Source: Narthecium ossifragum
Lineage: Eukaryota; Streptophyta; Magnoliopsida; Dioscoreales; Nartheciaceae
Length of the DNA: 64,000 nt
NCBI GenBank assembly: GCA_963920575.1
Contig: OY986963.1
Location: 4,626,896-4,690,895, forward strand
Reading direction: 5' to 3'
In this document: in pieces, positions 1-12,000 of the stretch
Layout: every line of letters starts with the position of its first letter
Numbering within the stretch: the first letter of the stretch is position 1
The notes under the pieces: generated by a model
The model's input: only the letters and a program-made list of their open reading frames with translations
Told to the model about the DNA's origin: nothing
Databases searched by the model: none
Program-made: the position numbers and the translations under genes

Positions 1-144
1 AATAACTAAGAAATACTTAAATATTACCATGTATTCCTTTAAATATTACAAGATATTCTTTAAATATCACCAAAACATCACAGAGAACTGATGCACTGCC
101 TTGTCAATATAAGTGGGACCCGCTCCCAACATTAGCGAACCGCT

Positions 145-250
145 TGTGCGAGCGTCGAGCAACTCGAGCTCGAGTTGACTCGAGCGTCGAGCAACTCGAG
201 CTCGAGTTGACTCGAGCGTCGAGCAACTCGAGCTCGAGCGTCGAGCGACC
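145..250. repeat. Palindromic CTCGAG-rich tandem block (left)
   Basis: About three copies of a unit of about 33 bp built from GAGCGTCGAGCAACTCGAG and CTCGAGTTGA. The unit is self-complementary around CTCGAGCTCGAG. It is directly followed by a short duplicated block (TTGGACCGAGAATCAAAT at about 261 and 305). A related block lies at 1157-1250, so the LINE fragment between them seems to sit inside one CTCGAG-rich locus. Bases 1-144 are AT-rich with no gene visible. Confidence 0.8.
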
Positions 251-344
251 GAGAATCAAATTGGACCGAGAATCAAATTTTTCCTTAACTGCTAGAAATC
301 CCCAGTTGGACCGAGAATCAAATTTTTCCTTTGACGTCTATTCC

Positions 345-1115
345 ATGGAAAAATCATCACCTTGGAGAAGCTATGGCGATGGGGAACTTTCTTTGATCCT
401 TCCTGTCGAAGGTGCGGCAACCAACTGGAGTCCATACCTCACCTCTTCTTCTCCTGTGATTTCTCTGCGGAGGTTTGGGGACGCGTTCTTGGCGGCAGAT
501 CCCATCCAACCTCGGTTGACAGTTGCTGGCGAATCATGTCTGCGCCAGGACGATCCTTTCCAGCCGAGTACAAAACTTTGGTGGGATACACCCTATGGTG
601 GCTCTGGAAGGAAAGAAACGCGGTCCTCTTTAATGACCAGCGCCTACAAGCCTGCGACCTTGCTCGCCTCGACTTCAGACAAGCTAGGGAGTTCTCCCTT
701 TCCCTCAGTTGAGGCCTCTTTCGTGCTCCGAACTGATGCTTCAGTCCGCAGAGGATTTGCTGGTCATGGTGCGGCTCTATTTTCAGATTCAGTGGTGATA
801 ACCTCATGGCAAGGCTGTCGTGTTGTGCAGACCGTCGTTGATGCTGATCTGTGGGCCATTGAAGCAGAGCTCAAGCATGCTACTCAAGGGGGATTTCGGT
901 GTCTAATAATTGAATCTGATTCTCTGATGGGAGTGGGTTTTATCACGGGGAAGCTAGCTTGGCCCCGTGAGCTAGTTGATCCTTTGCTTTCAATTTGGCG
1001 ATTGGCTGCGGCACTCCCCTGTGTTGCTTTTGTACACATCCCCTGTGAGTTTAATTCTGCGGCGGATGGTCTCGCTGTCGTTGCATGGGCGAGTTTGTCG
1101 AGGCTTGCCTCCTGA
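345..1115 (+). pseudogene. LINE (non-LTR retrotransposon) 3' fragment: zf-RVT and RNase H
   Basis: This is the degenerate 3' end of a plant LINE ORF2. In one frame (about 345-712) there is a zf-RVT zinc-binding module: LWRWGTFFDPSCRRCGN, then HLFFSCDFSAEVW, then WWLWKERNAVLF. In a second frame (about 712-1115) there is an RNase H domain of the RVT_3 type: TDAS with the first Asp, WAIEAEL with the Glu, IESDS with the second Asp, and NSAADGLA near the end. The two modules normally lie in one frame, so a frameshift lies near 690-715. No reverse transcriptase lies upstream; the copy is 5' truncated, as is usual for LINEs. An A-rich stretch after 1140 (AAGCAAAAACAAAA) may be the remnant tail. It is not functional. 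Confidence 0.85.
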
Positions 1116-1156
1116 GTTGTTGTAACAACCTTTCGGCTTAACTAAGCAAAAACAAA

Positions 1157-1250
1157 ACTCGAGCTCGAGCGACCGTCCTCGAGTTCGAGCGTCGAGCGTC
1201 GAGCGAACGTCCCCGAGCTCGAGCGTCGAGCCCGCTCGAGCTCGAACATC
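1157..1250. repeat. Palindromic CTCGAG-rich block (right)
   Basis: CTCGAGCTCGAGCGACCG and variants repeat here, matching the block at 145-250. The sequence then passes into GC-rich DNA (1251-1540) in which long open frames exist on both strands. Those translate to Arg/Ser/Pro-rich low-complexity protein and I do not call them genes. Confidence 0.75.
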
Positions 1251-1544
1251 GGTCTCCGCTGGCGACGATGTTGGCGCGACGGCGAACGGCGGGAGACGAC
1301 GGCGAAATGTCCTCGTTGTAAGTAGCGGGGAGCGAGTCGCGATGCAAGCAGCGGGCGTCGGAGGGGAGGAGGCGACGGAGAAGAGAGAGAGAGAAACAGA
1401 GGAGAGCAGGAGGGGAGGAGGAGCCAGAGAAGAGGGGAGGAGGAGCCGGAGGGGAGGGGGAAAGCCGGAGCTGGAGGGGAGGAGCTTCTGGAACTCGGCG
1501 CCAGCGATGGCGACCTCCATGAACCTTCCCGGAGACGTTGACGG

Positions 1545-1831
1545 AGAGAGAGAAGAGCGTCAACAGCGTTCCCGAGGACGGCAATGAAGCTCAGGGAGAT
1601 CGAGCGGCGTCGGGGTTGCACGCCGGCGCAGGAGGGTGTTCGGGAGAGAGAAGCATCAACGGCGTTCCTGCGGACGACGACGAAGCTCAAGGAGATCGAA
1701 CGGCGTCGGGGTTGCACGCCGGCGCAGGAGGGTGTTCGGGAGAGAGAAGCGTCAACGGCGTTCCCGCGGACAGCGACGAAGCTCAAGGAGATCGAACAGC
1801 GTCGGGGTTGCACGCCGGCGTCGAGGTTGCT
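1545..1831. repeat. 96-bp tandem repeat, about three copies
   Basis: The phrase AAGCTCAAGGAGATCGAACG begins at 1587 (variant), 1683 and 1779, a spacing of exactly 96 bases. The unit continues through CGGCGTCGGGGTTGCACGCC and GGAGGGTGTTCGGGAGAGAG. Because 96 is divisible by three and the unit lacks forward stops, all three + frames stay open, which gives spurious 180-210 residue ORFs. Confidence 0.9.
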
Positions 1832-2110
1832 CCGGCCTCTCTCTCTCTCTCCCCCGCCTCGCTTTCTCTCTCCCCCGCCCTCACTTTCTTCTCCCCCGAC
1901 CTCGCTTTCTTCTCCCCCCGCCCTCGCTTTCTCTCTCCCACCGGCCTCGCTTTCTCTCTCCCACCGGCCTCGCTTTCTCTCTCCCCCAACCTCGCTTTCT
2001 CTCTCCCCCCGCCCTCGCTTTCTCTCTCCCCCGACCTCTTTCTCTCTCCCCCGACCTCGCTCTCTCTCCCCCGACCTCGCGCTCTCTCTCTCTCTCTTCC
2101 CCCCGACCAC
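1832..2110. repeat. Pyrimidine-rich minisatellite (CTCGCTTTCTCTCTCCCCCG)
   Basis: Roughly a dozen imperfect copies of a unit of about 21 bp of the form CTCGCTTTCTCTCTCCCCCG. The + strand is almost pure pyrimidine. The predicted proteins (SLSLPRP repeats) are artefacts of the repeat. Confidence 0.85.
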
Positions 2111-2204
2111 CCCGGCATTGGCGCCGGAGACGAGGACGAAGGCTGGGCGGGGCGGGAGTGGGGTTAGCTAATATAAGAGATTAAATTCTTCAAAATTATA
2201 ATGA

Positions 2205-2310
2205 CTTGCTAGTTATTTATGAGGATTCCTTAGTTATTTACAAGGATTCATTAGTTATTTGTGAGGATTCCTTTTAGTTATTCATGAGGATTCCTTGATT
2301 ATTCGTGAGA
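2205..2310. repeat. Short tandem repeat TTAGTTATTT..GAGGATTCCT
   Basis: About five imperfect copies of a 22-25 bp unit made of TAGTTATT, a short variable part and GAGGATTCCT. Confidence 0.75.
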
Positions 2311-2315
2311 GTGGA

Positions 2316-3276
2316 GAGAGACAATGGATGGAGAGAGAGAGAAACCAACTATCATATTCTCTCTCTCTCCATCCACTCTCTCTCCGACCTCCCTCTCTCC
2401 ACGTGATCTCTCTCTGACTTCCTCGTTCTCTCTCCACCCGATCTTCCTCTCTTCACTCGATCTCTCTCTTACTTACTCAATCTCTCTCCAACCTCACTCT
2501 CTCTCCACCCAACCTCCCTCTCTCTCCACCTGATCTCTCTCACTTCCTCATTCTCTCTCCAACCTCCCTCTCTCCTCTTCCTTGAAGTATCCATTACAAA
2601 TTGAAGAATTCCTCCCTTAAAAATTAAAGGATTCCTCACTTAAAAATTGAAGGATTTCTCACTTTCTCCCACTCTCTTTCTCCCTGCTCTCTCTTCCTTA
2701 ATAATTTCCTCCTCCTTTCATCTTCCCGCAGCCTCCTTCCATCTCTTTATTACACAAAGAGGAACAATAAAGAAAATAATGAAGGAATTTTTCGAAATAT
2801 TAAAGTATTTCGTCAAAAAATGAAGGAATCTATATAAAAATAAATGAAATTCCACCACTCTCTCTCTCTCTCTCTTCCTGTAGAGAGATATCTCTCTCAT
2901 CTTAATGTAGAGAGATATCTCTCTCATTTTTCTCTCTCGTGCTTGTGTCAGGTGGCATTGAATGATGAGAGAGAGTTGACGAGGGGTATTTTGATCCCGA
3001 ATTTATGAATTTGACCTACTTTGTAAACAAACACGAAAGTGTTCATCGATTGACAAATCGAAAGACATGTGAATTTTTTAAAAAATAATAATCATGCACT
3101 CAATATTTCCCCCTGGGTTTAGGGAAATACTGTTTCTATTTTCTAGGGGTGTCATGGTGATTCTCTGTCCTAGGATCGAAAGCCTCTTCCGTTGCTTTTT
3201 ATGTGGTTGATTGGCATTAGGCGATGAGCAACTTAGACAACAGAGAACACACTCCTGGATATGACAAAGATCTATT
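2316..3276. other. CT/GA low-complexity DNA without a gene
   Basis: CT-rich tracts (2324-2700) with CTCTCTCCACC-type units give way to AT-rich DNA. At about 2880-2935 the palindrome GAGAGATATCTCTCTC occurs twice. No coding region or RNA gene is supported here. Confidence 0.6.
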
Positions 3277-3285
3277 AATATGTAC

Positions 3286-3420
3286 GGAAAATTGGTGTTT
3301 AGTCTCTTTTGGAGACTTAATTTGCTGTATAGTCCCTTTGAGAATTGGTAAGGCCTTTAGTCTCTTTTTAGTGTTGTTAGTGTTGTTATGGAATCTTTGT
3401 ATGACCAGAATAACCTTGCT
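3286..3420 (+). repeat. Left terminal inverted repeat of the 11.6-kb MULE
   Basis: The phrases GTGTTTAGTCT, TGTATAGTCCC and CCTTTAGTCTC occur in the same order as in the reverse complement of 14765-14872 (TTGTTTAGTCC, TGATTTAGTCCCC, TTTTAGTACCC). Divergence by eye is considerable. Confidence 0.7.
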
Positions 3421-3939
3421 ATTAGTCACGGCGGAATTTCCTCATTAATTGCCACTGATATCGTTTTTATCATTCCCGGGATTACGGGTATCGTGAAATT
3501 AGCTATGGACGTTTCGTCTTCCTCAGTTAGATGGGCGTTGGAGTTATTGGTCATCGGCGTGGATTTATTGGGTATTTTTTCTCTTTTGGGGTTTTCGGCT
3601 GATGCCTGCGTCGCGGTTGGTATTATTTGGTGGGGGATTTTGGTTCCATGGTTTTTGAGGGAGCGGTCATCAGGTGCGGAAGAGCCATTTTGTTTTGAAG
3701 GAGGTTTACGGAGTTGCCGTCGTCTCTAGAAGTGGTATATTTCTTGCGTGGAGGTGGAGGGAGTCGCCTTCTGGGTGCTTCATCAGGTATGTTGCGATGA
3801 CTTTATTAATACATTTTTTTCATGTGTATTTGGATGGATGTTTGTTTACAGTGGTAGTGCACCCATTCGCTGGTAATACTGGTAGTTACTTCGTTGTTAA
3901 TTAGGTTATTGATAGGTTATTTTTCGTAATCTGTTATTA

Positions 3940-4760
3940 TCATCTAAAGTGGGAAGTATCTACCAAACTAAAGGGGGAAGTAACTACCAATATGCAGTCC
4001 GCGAGTAACTACCAATGGGAAGTAACTAAAGCGGGAATTGAAATTGTATGGAAGTAACTACCGATCTAAAGTGAGGAAGAAACTACCAGTCTAAAGTGGG
4101 AAGGAACTACCAATCTAAATTGGGGAGTTACTAAAGTGTGAAGTAACTAAAGTGGGAGTAACTACCATTATAAAGTGGGAAGTAACTACCAATCTGCAGT
4201 GGGAAGTAACTTCCAATTCGAAGCGGGTAGTAACTAAAGTGGGAACTAAGTAGCTGGGGAGTAACTACCAGTTTAAAGTGGGAAGTAACTACCAATATGA
4301 GGTCGGAAGTAACTTCCAATCGAAGGTGGGGTTATCATCTAAAGTGGGGAGTATCTACTAAACTAAAGTGGGAAGTTACTACCAGCTTAGAGTGGGAAGT
4401 AACTACCGATCTGAAGTGGGAAGTAACTTCCAATCTGAAGTGGGTAGTAACTAAAGTGGGAAGTAAGTAAATGGGGGAGTAACTACCATTATAAAGTGGG
4501 AAGTAACTATCAATCTGAGGTGGGAACTAACTTCCAATCGAAGGTGGGATTACTAGCTAAAGTGGGAAGTATCTACCAAACTAAAGGGGGAAGTAACTAC
4601 CAATATAAGGGGGTGGGGGGAGTAACTACCAATGGTAAGTGGGAAGTGACTACCAGAATAAAGTGGGAAGTAACTACCAAACTGAGGTGGGGAGTAACTT
4701 CCAATTTTAATTGGAAGAATGTAACACTTTCAGCTGGTAGCTATATTGGTAGTTACTTTG
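3940..4760. repeat. AAGTAACTACC array, left subterminal
   Basis: Dozens of imperfect units of about 22-26 bp with the core GGGAAGTAACTACC, often followed by AATCTAAAGTGGG. In this block the + strand carries AAGTAACTACC. It fills most of the space between the left terminus and the first transposase exon. Bases 3421-3939 are AT/GT-rich with no recognised coding sequence. Confidence 0.9.
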
Positions 4761-4873
4761 CATTTATAGATGGTAGTTACTTCCACTTAATTAGGATATA
4801 TCTATCAAGTATAAGGAGACATAAACTACCTCTTGTAATGGGAAGTAACGACTAATTTCTATGCTGTGCAGGG

Positions 4874-7564
4874 TTGATAATGGGTGAAAGATTGATGCTG
4901 ATGTTCAGATATGCAAATGAGACTATAGTTCGTGGTATTGAAAGTGTACAATCTTACCAATGTGCTGTTGGAATGGTATGCAGTAAGTGGCCAGAGTTGT
5001 GTGAAGATAGTATGTGTTTATCTTATTCCATACCTGAATACCCAAAGTGTATGCTTAAATCTGAGGTTGATTATGAAAGCATGGTTTCAATTGCAAAATC
5101 ATTAGACATCCAGCGTTTAGGTGTAGATGTTTGGAGCAATGCTGAGACCATAAAGGGGAACCTTGATGATGCTTTGTCATGCAGAGATTTACATCATAGT
5201 GTAGATGATGATGATTTGCTTCCATCATTTTGTCAGCATTCGAAGAAGGAATTGAAATCACCTGGATGGGAGAATGCTATTAATGCTGTTGGGCAGAAAT
5301 TTGTAGGTGGTGCTATAGAATTTCGGCTATGTGTTCAGAAGCTAGTAGTAGAGTCTGGATATGATTATGAGTACGTGAAGAATACTGACAAGGTTGTTTC
5401 TGTGGAATGCTCGCAGAAACTCTTGACTGGTTGTGAGTGGTTTGTCAAAGGTCGCCGGCAGCGTATTAATGGCTTCTTTTATGTTAAGGTGTTTAACAAA
5501 GTGCATACATGCGGATCGGGGATGTCTATCTGTGAGACATAGACGGATGAATTCAGATCTTGTGGCATGTTTGATAGAGGATCAGGTGCGAATAAAGCCT
5601 ACCCTTCGTCCTATAGATGTTAAACACTCAATTCATTCCGACTATGGAGTGATAATTTCATATGATACTGCATGGAAAGGTGTCGAAAAGGCGAGAAAGG
5701 ATGTTCTGGGTGATGATGAAAGTTCATTTGAGTTGTTAAAATTGTATGCTCGTGATGTAGTCGACGCAAATCCAGGGTCTCATTTCATTGTGGAGGTCAA
5801 CGAAGAAAATGGTCGTTTTAAGAGGTTGTTTGTAGCCATGAATGGGTGTATTGAAGGTTTTAATTTCTGTCGTCCATTGCTTTGTTTAGATGGCACCCAC
5901 CTCAAGGGCAAATATAAGGGTCAGCTATTGGAGGCCACTGGGAAAGACGGCAATGAAGGTTAGATATTCGCAAGACCTAAGTTCTTAAGTTCTTGCTTTT
6001 TATATTGTGGTTTCTATTTGATTGACTTTCTTATATAATTGTTGCTATCCGATATTATTGTTTGCAGGTTTGTTCCATATTGCTTTTGCAATTGTTGATT
6101 CGGAGAACGAGGAAAATTGGTCATGGTTCCTTGTTAATCTTAAAGCGATTATCCGTACCGATCGTATTATTACTTTCATATCGGATAGGAACTTAGGTCT
6201 GGTCAATTCGGTGCCAGAAATTTTTCCAACTTGTTATCATGCTTTTTGCCTTTTTCACTTGAAGCAAAATTTGAGGAGTTGTTTTAGTGGGAGACATTTC
6301 CATGGAGATTTTAAGGAGACAATGGTTAATAGATTTTCTGCTTGTGCTTACGCTCCTACTGTTGATGTATTTGATCTGAAAGTTCAAGAATTTTTGGATG
6401 AGGGAAAGAATATCGTGGAAAAATTCATGCAGAACTTGCCACCTGAGAGATATGCCAATGCCTATTTTAAGGTAACACTATCTGTTATGTCAGTTGATGG
6501 TAGTTCCTTCCCATTTATCGTGTATTGGTAGTTACTTCCCCTTTATGGTGTTAGTTTTCCCAACATTTATTGGTAGTTACTTCCCCAGTTAATGGTAGTT
6601 ACTTCTCTATTTGTACTGGTTCTTACTTGCACAATTGTTGGTTGTTACATTTTAGTTAATGTGGTAGTTACTAACAGTTTATTGGTAGGTACTTCAGCCA
6701 GTGATTATGGTAGTTACTTTACATTATACTGTTTAGTCACTTTCCAATCATTCTGGTACTTACCTCGTAGTATAATTGGTAGTTACTTTGCCAATTTTTC
6801 CCAGGGAAATAGATATGGGTTGATGTGCTCAAATGCAGCAGAATCATTCAACTCGTGGATTCTTGAAGAAAGGAACCTACCTATCACAAAATTGGTTGAT
6901 AAGATTAGGAGTAGACTGATGCAGCAGATAGCAAGTAAGTACAATTGTTGAAATTGAGATTTGCAATTCAGTGTCTCGTTTTTAAATTTTATTTTGCATT
7001 CTAGAAGTAGTTTCAAATATATTCTGTAACAATCAGTTTCTTAATGCAGATAGGAGTGAGGATTGCAAGAAATTCAGGTCGCAAATATGTCCTGTTATCG
7101 AGCGTAAGATCAAAGTAGCATTTGATGAAGGGAGGTCTTGGTTTGTTTGCAACTCGACTCGGACGCTGTTTGAGGTTTACTCTGTGCCATCGGTTTCTGT
7201 TGATATTGCCAATAGGACTTGCTCATGCTGTCAGTGGCAGATTAATGGTATACCTTGCTTGCATGCGATGGCTTGCATAATGACGACAAGGAAAGAACTA
7301 ACCTCCTTTGTGGATCATTATTTTCATACGCCATTTTATTGTAAGAGCTACTCTTTTCCACTTTATCCGGTTCCAACGATGGGCAAGACAGATCATGCTA
7401 CTAGTGATGAAGTTGTTTTGCCGCCTTTATCTCGGAGGCCCCCTGGAAGGCCCAAGAAGAAAAGGATCAAGTCCACTGGAGAATATGTTAGAAGCATTGT
7501 ATGTGGTCGGTGTGGCCGTGAGGGTCATCATAATAGGAAGTCATGCAAGGAACCCATTAAATAG
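4874..7564 (+). pseudogene. MURA-type MULE transposase, four exons, one frameshift
   Basis: This is a cut-and-paste transposase of the Mutator superfamily. Exon 1 ends at 5958, exon 2 is 6068-6471, exon 3 is 6805-6934 and exon 4 is 7050-7564; all junctions are GT-AG and keep frame. Visible parts, in order: an N-terminal MuDR-like region with FNKVHTCG; the DDE core with first Asp in CLDGTHLKGKYKG, second Asp in ITFISDRNLGL and Glu in CSNAAESFNSWI; a SWIM zinc finger (CSCCQWQINGIPCLHAMAC); a basic RRPPGRPKKKR stretch; and a CCHC knuckle (CGRCGREGHHNRKSC) near the end. The frame changes at about 5515-5530, between KVHTCG and RHRRMNSD; this single lesion could be decay or an assembly error. A TGTGCAG just before 4871 suggests an upstream exon that I could not find. 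Intron 2 (6472-6804) is itself filled with GGTAGTTACTT units. Confidence 0.88.
6500..6800. repeat. GGTAGTTACTT array within a transposase intron
   Basis: About ten units of TGGTAGTTACTTCCC type fill the second transposase intron, in the sense direction of the gene. The intron keeps its GTAACA donor and CCCAG acceptor. Confidence 0.88.
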
Positions 7565-7684
7565 TCGTTTGTTGTCATCCAGTAATGTGTCTTATTCTTC
7601 AGCAACTGTTCAGTAAAAGCCATATTGTAATAGTTAACTTTCGATATTTACTTAACTAAGTTACATTGCAGTTAAATGGGAGGC

Positions 7685-8850
7685 AATTTTGGAAGTCATT
7701 GGTAGTTACTTCTTCACCTGCTGGTAGTTATTTCTCCATGTATTGATAGTTACTTCCTGTTGATAATGGTAGTTACTTTCCCATCAGGTGGTAGTTACTT
7801 CTCCACCTAATGGTACTTAAGATGGTAGTTACTACACCCATGTGTTCCTGCTCAATCTAATGGTAGTTACTTCCTCAATCTGATGGTAGTTACTTCCTCA
7901 GATTTTATGGTAGTTACTTCTCCCTATCTAATGCTGGTTATTCCCTAAATCTTATGATAGTTTCTTCCTCAATCTATTGGTAGTTACTTCTCCAATGGGA
8001 TGGTAGTTACTTCGTCAGTAAAATGGCAGATACTACCTCATTTATACTGTTGATTAAAAAGGTAGTTACTTCCTTCATAATGGTAGTCACGTCCCCATGT
8101 GTTGCTAGTTACTTCTCAACCTTTTGGTAGTTACTTCCTCAATCTATTGGTAGTTACTTCTCCAATGGGATGGTAGTTACTTCGTCAGTAAAATGGCAGA
8201 TACTACCTCATTTATACTGTTGCTTAAAAAAGTAGTTACTTCCTTCATAATGGTAGTCACGTCCCCATGTGTTGCTAGTTACTTCTCAACCTTTTGGTAG
8301 TTACTTCCTCAATCTATTGGTAGTTACTTCTCCAATGGGATGGTAGTTACTTCGTCAGTAAAATGGCAGATACTACCTCATTTATACTGTTGCTTAAAAA
8401 GGTAGTTACTTCCTTCATAATGGTAGTCACGTCCCCATGTGTTGCTAGTTACTTCTCAACCTTTTGGTAGTTACTTCCTCAATCTATTGGTAGTTACTTC
8501 TCCAATGGGATGGTAGTTACTTCGTCAGTAAAATGGCAGATACTACCTCATTTATACTGTTGCTTAAAAAGGTAGTTACTTCCTTCATAATGGTAGTCAC
8601 GTCCCCATGTGTTGCTAGTTACTTCTCAACCTTTTGGTAGTTACTTCCTCAATCTATTGGTAGTTACTTCTCCAATGGGATGGTAGTTACTTCGTCAGTA
8701 AAATGGCAGATACTACCTCATTTATACTGTTGCTTAAAAAAGTAGTTACTTCCTTCATAATGGTAGTCACGTCCCCATGTGTTGCTAGTTACTTCTCAAC
8801 CTTTTGGTAGTTACTTCCTCAATCTATTGTTAGTTACTTCTTCCTCATTC
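7685..8850. repeat. GGTAGTTACTT array with 170-bp higher-order repeat
   Basis: Units of TGGTAGTTACTTCC run downstream of the transposase stop. From about 7960 the array turns into a higher-order tandem repeat: TCCAATGGGATGGTAGTTAC starts at 7991, 8161, 8331, 8501 and 8671, a constant 170-base spacing. Copies look almost identical (for example GATTAAAAA against GCTTAAAAA in one copy), so this expansion is recent compared with the degenerate units around it. Confidence 0.93.
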
Positions 8851-9017
8851 AACGTGCTGACAATAATTTCAATTTGTACATTTGTATGTATAAAGTCATG
8901 TATTACATCGATTGATGTAGATAGAATATGTTTAACTGTACATTCTTGGGCGGCAACAAGGAATCATGTCTTTGGCAAATATGTATCCACCAGTCTAAAG
9001 TCTTAAAGGCACATGCT

Positions 9018-12000
9018 TCATCTGTGCATTAGTAATTTGTCGATAAGCTGCCCCTTGAATTCATTGATTCCTTCCTCTGTAATATTCCTTGGATGTCGAT
9101 GATGAAGTGCTATCTCACGCATGAAGTAACACGCATACATCGAGCAGTCATTCCTGTGACATGTTTTTTGGCTCACAATTTAGATTTGAATTCTAAACAA
9201 CATGAAATATTAAATAATGTTTGAAATTTTCCAAATAGACAATTGGTGAAGTGTGTCTTACGAGTCTGGGGCTTGTTGGGGAGTATTCTGGTAGCTGACA
9301 ATTGCCTTTTTGGATGCTTGAGTTGGAAGTATTTCATCTTCTATTAAATCCTTCTGTGATGAAACGAAGTGAAAATGTTAGACATCATTTCCAGTCAGGT
9401 AATAAAGCATTACCATTTGCTTTGCATTCTTAAAACAAGGGATTATAAAGCATAGTCAGCTCATAAAGCATTTGATAGAGATCATAAAGCATTACCATTT
9501 GCTTGGCATCCTTAAGAAAAGCATCTTTTCTGCCTCTACCCCTAGGCCTCATTGAGTTGTAGAAATTCCATTTCTCATCCTCAATGTTGTACACCATGTC
9601 CAATGGAAAGGTGTTTTGTTTTCTGTCTTGTAGCCCGTTGAGAGTATTGGGAAGAAAACATGTTTCTTTCCTTCCTTAATTGCTTGCACAAATTTGTTAA
9701 AAGTTTTGACAGCAATGTCCTCATTATAATCAAGGACTAGCATGCTCTGTGTATGAAAGATAATAACATAGTAAGCTATGAGAAAAATTCAATGATTTAA
9801 GTGTGGATATGACTTACCCAACAATATCCTTCAATGAAGCAAGAATTTCCATCAAATTCAGGATCCATAGTCAATGCCCTTGTATACACATCGACAACCT
9901 ATGCAATGAATTGCAGTTAATTGAAATTAACAATCAATTATCTACGGAATTAAGTGCCATTGAACAGGGAAGTAACTATGACTTACGTGCCCCAGTAAAG
10001 GTTTTGGTATGTTGGTGAAGTAACTACTAATAATATGCAAAATAACTAACTACTCTTCACAATTTATATGGGAAGTATCTGTCATATAGTATAAAATGAG
10101 AAGTTACTACCATTCTAAAGGGGGAAGTAACTACCACTCTAAATTGAGAAGTTACTACCATTCTAAAAGGGGAAGTCACTACCAACCTAAAGTGAGAAGT
10201 AACTTCCACTCTAGATTGGGAAGTTACTACCAGTCTAAAGTGCCAAGTTACTAACAGTATAAAGTGGGAAGTTACTATCATTTTAAATTAAGAAGTTACT
10301 ACCATCCTATACCTGGAAGTTACTACCAGGTGAAAGTGTTAAATTTGTAGAATCTAACACTTTTAGCTGGGAAGATCCTGTTGTTTATTTCTGGTGGAAG
10401 TAACCACGAACATGATGTATACAGTAATTAAATACTTAACTCAGTTACATACCTGCACTGATATGTACTGGTTTTTCATCATGAAAATTATCATCTCGAC
10501 GTCTATCCATGTGAATGGATCATTCGCGTCCCTCCAAATAGGTGCACTTCATTCAAATACAGGTAATAGTAAATGTCATGTCAGAGATGAATTGCTTGAA
10601 TTTTGATAGTAGGTAATATAATGGATATGAAATAATTGGTAAGTAATTTACTGCAATCCTTTCTCTGCAAGCAATGTCTTCATTCTATTGAAGGCCTCAT
10701 CACTTATGTACTTGCCGCATCTGTACTTTTGTTTGTTTTGGAGTTTTGTAAGTTCTTCAGGTGCAGCTGGCACTTCAATATCTTCATTCTCCGAATCCAA
10801 TAACTGGAATTTTGGCATTGCAAGTTCCGATATCACCTTCTTTACTCTTTTTACTTCTTCAGGTGTAATGTATTTGTAATCATCATTCATTGCTGGTTTT
10901 CTCTTCTTCTCCTTTATATCTCGCACCATTGAACTTTGATATTGAATGATCTCGAGGCCATGTGCAATTTTTTCCATTTGGTTTTTCTGGGTAATCTCAT
11001 GCACTTCAGCTTCCTCAAGGATCTCTTGATGCCTTTTCACTTGATGGTCTATTTGAGCCTTCAGTTCTGCAATCTCTCTCTGCATCACTTCTTTCTCCTC
11101 TGTTTGTTTCCTATTTTGCAGATTGGTCAATGATAACCTGTCACTGAGATCATTGCCCTTTATCTTCTGCCTTGTAATGTCATTTTCCATTTGTTTAATC
11201 ATATTGTTTGCATCTTCGAGCTTTTTTACTAAATCTGAGCTGTCAATAGAGAGTGGCACCTCTGATGCTGCCTCCATGCTGAGCTTCATTTCACGCTCCA
11301 GCTTTGCATTGGACACGAGCAATTCATTAATGTGAACTTTTAATTCCGCATTAACCTTTTGCATAGTTCTGTTCTGTTCTTGAATTGCATCGTTGTCCTT
11401 TTTTAAATCTTCACTGTACAAGAGGAGGCCATCCCTCTCAGCTGTGGTAGCACGTAGGAGCACCAACTCTTTATTCAGCTCTGCATTAGCTGCTTCCAGC
11501 TCAATGACATTCTGTTTTGCTGATGCCAAATCTCCATTTGAAGATAATAGTTCCCTCTCTAGGTAGGCAATTTTCGTCTGCAACTCGTTGATCATATTTT
11601 CTGTTGGCTGATCTTCATTAACGGCAACCTTCAATGAAAATAAAAGAGCTTCCTTTACATGGAAATGAACTACCAAAAGTATGGACATTAACTACCAAAT
11701 ATGATGGAACGTAACTACCAATTCTAATGAAAAGTAACTATTAATTTCGTACTACCATAGTAGGAAGTAACTACCAGTTATAATAGGAAGTAACCACCAT
11801 AGTGACGTCGACGTCACTACCATTCTTTAACTATGTACCTTGGTGGAGTTGTTGTTATTGTCTCCAACGTCCATGTCAGTTTCTTCCAACTCAACCTGCA
11901 TTTTAAATACGATTGGATAACATTTTAAAGATGATTTTCAATTTGATTTTGAGCATAAAATTCCAAGGAAGGTATACACATACATTTTGATTCTCTGATT

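Noticed and set aside
1142..2184. Several overlapping ORFs of 110-320 codons on both strands
   Set aside because: They fall in the 96-bp repeat and the CT minisatellite; the translations are Arg/Ser/Glu/Pro repeats with no domain.
3388..3729. 113-codon ORF at the left end of the MULE as an upstream transposase exon
   Set aside because: Hydrophobic translation without MuDR-like motifs and no clear splice site linking it to 4871.
7960..8830. Regular direct repeats resembling a CRISPR array
   Set aside because: Whole 170-bp units are repeated without unique spacers, in a plant nuclear context.
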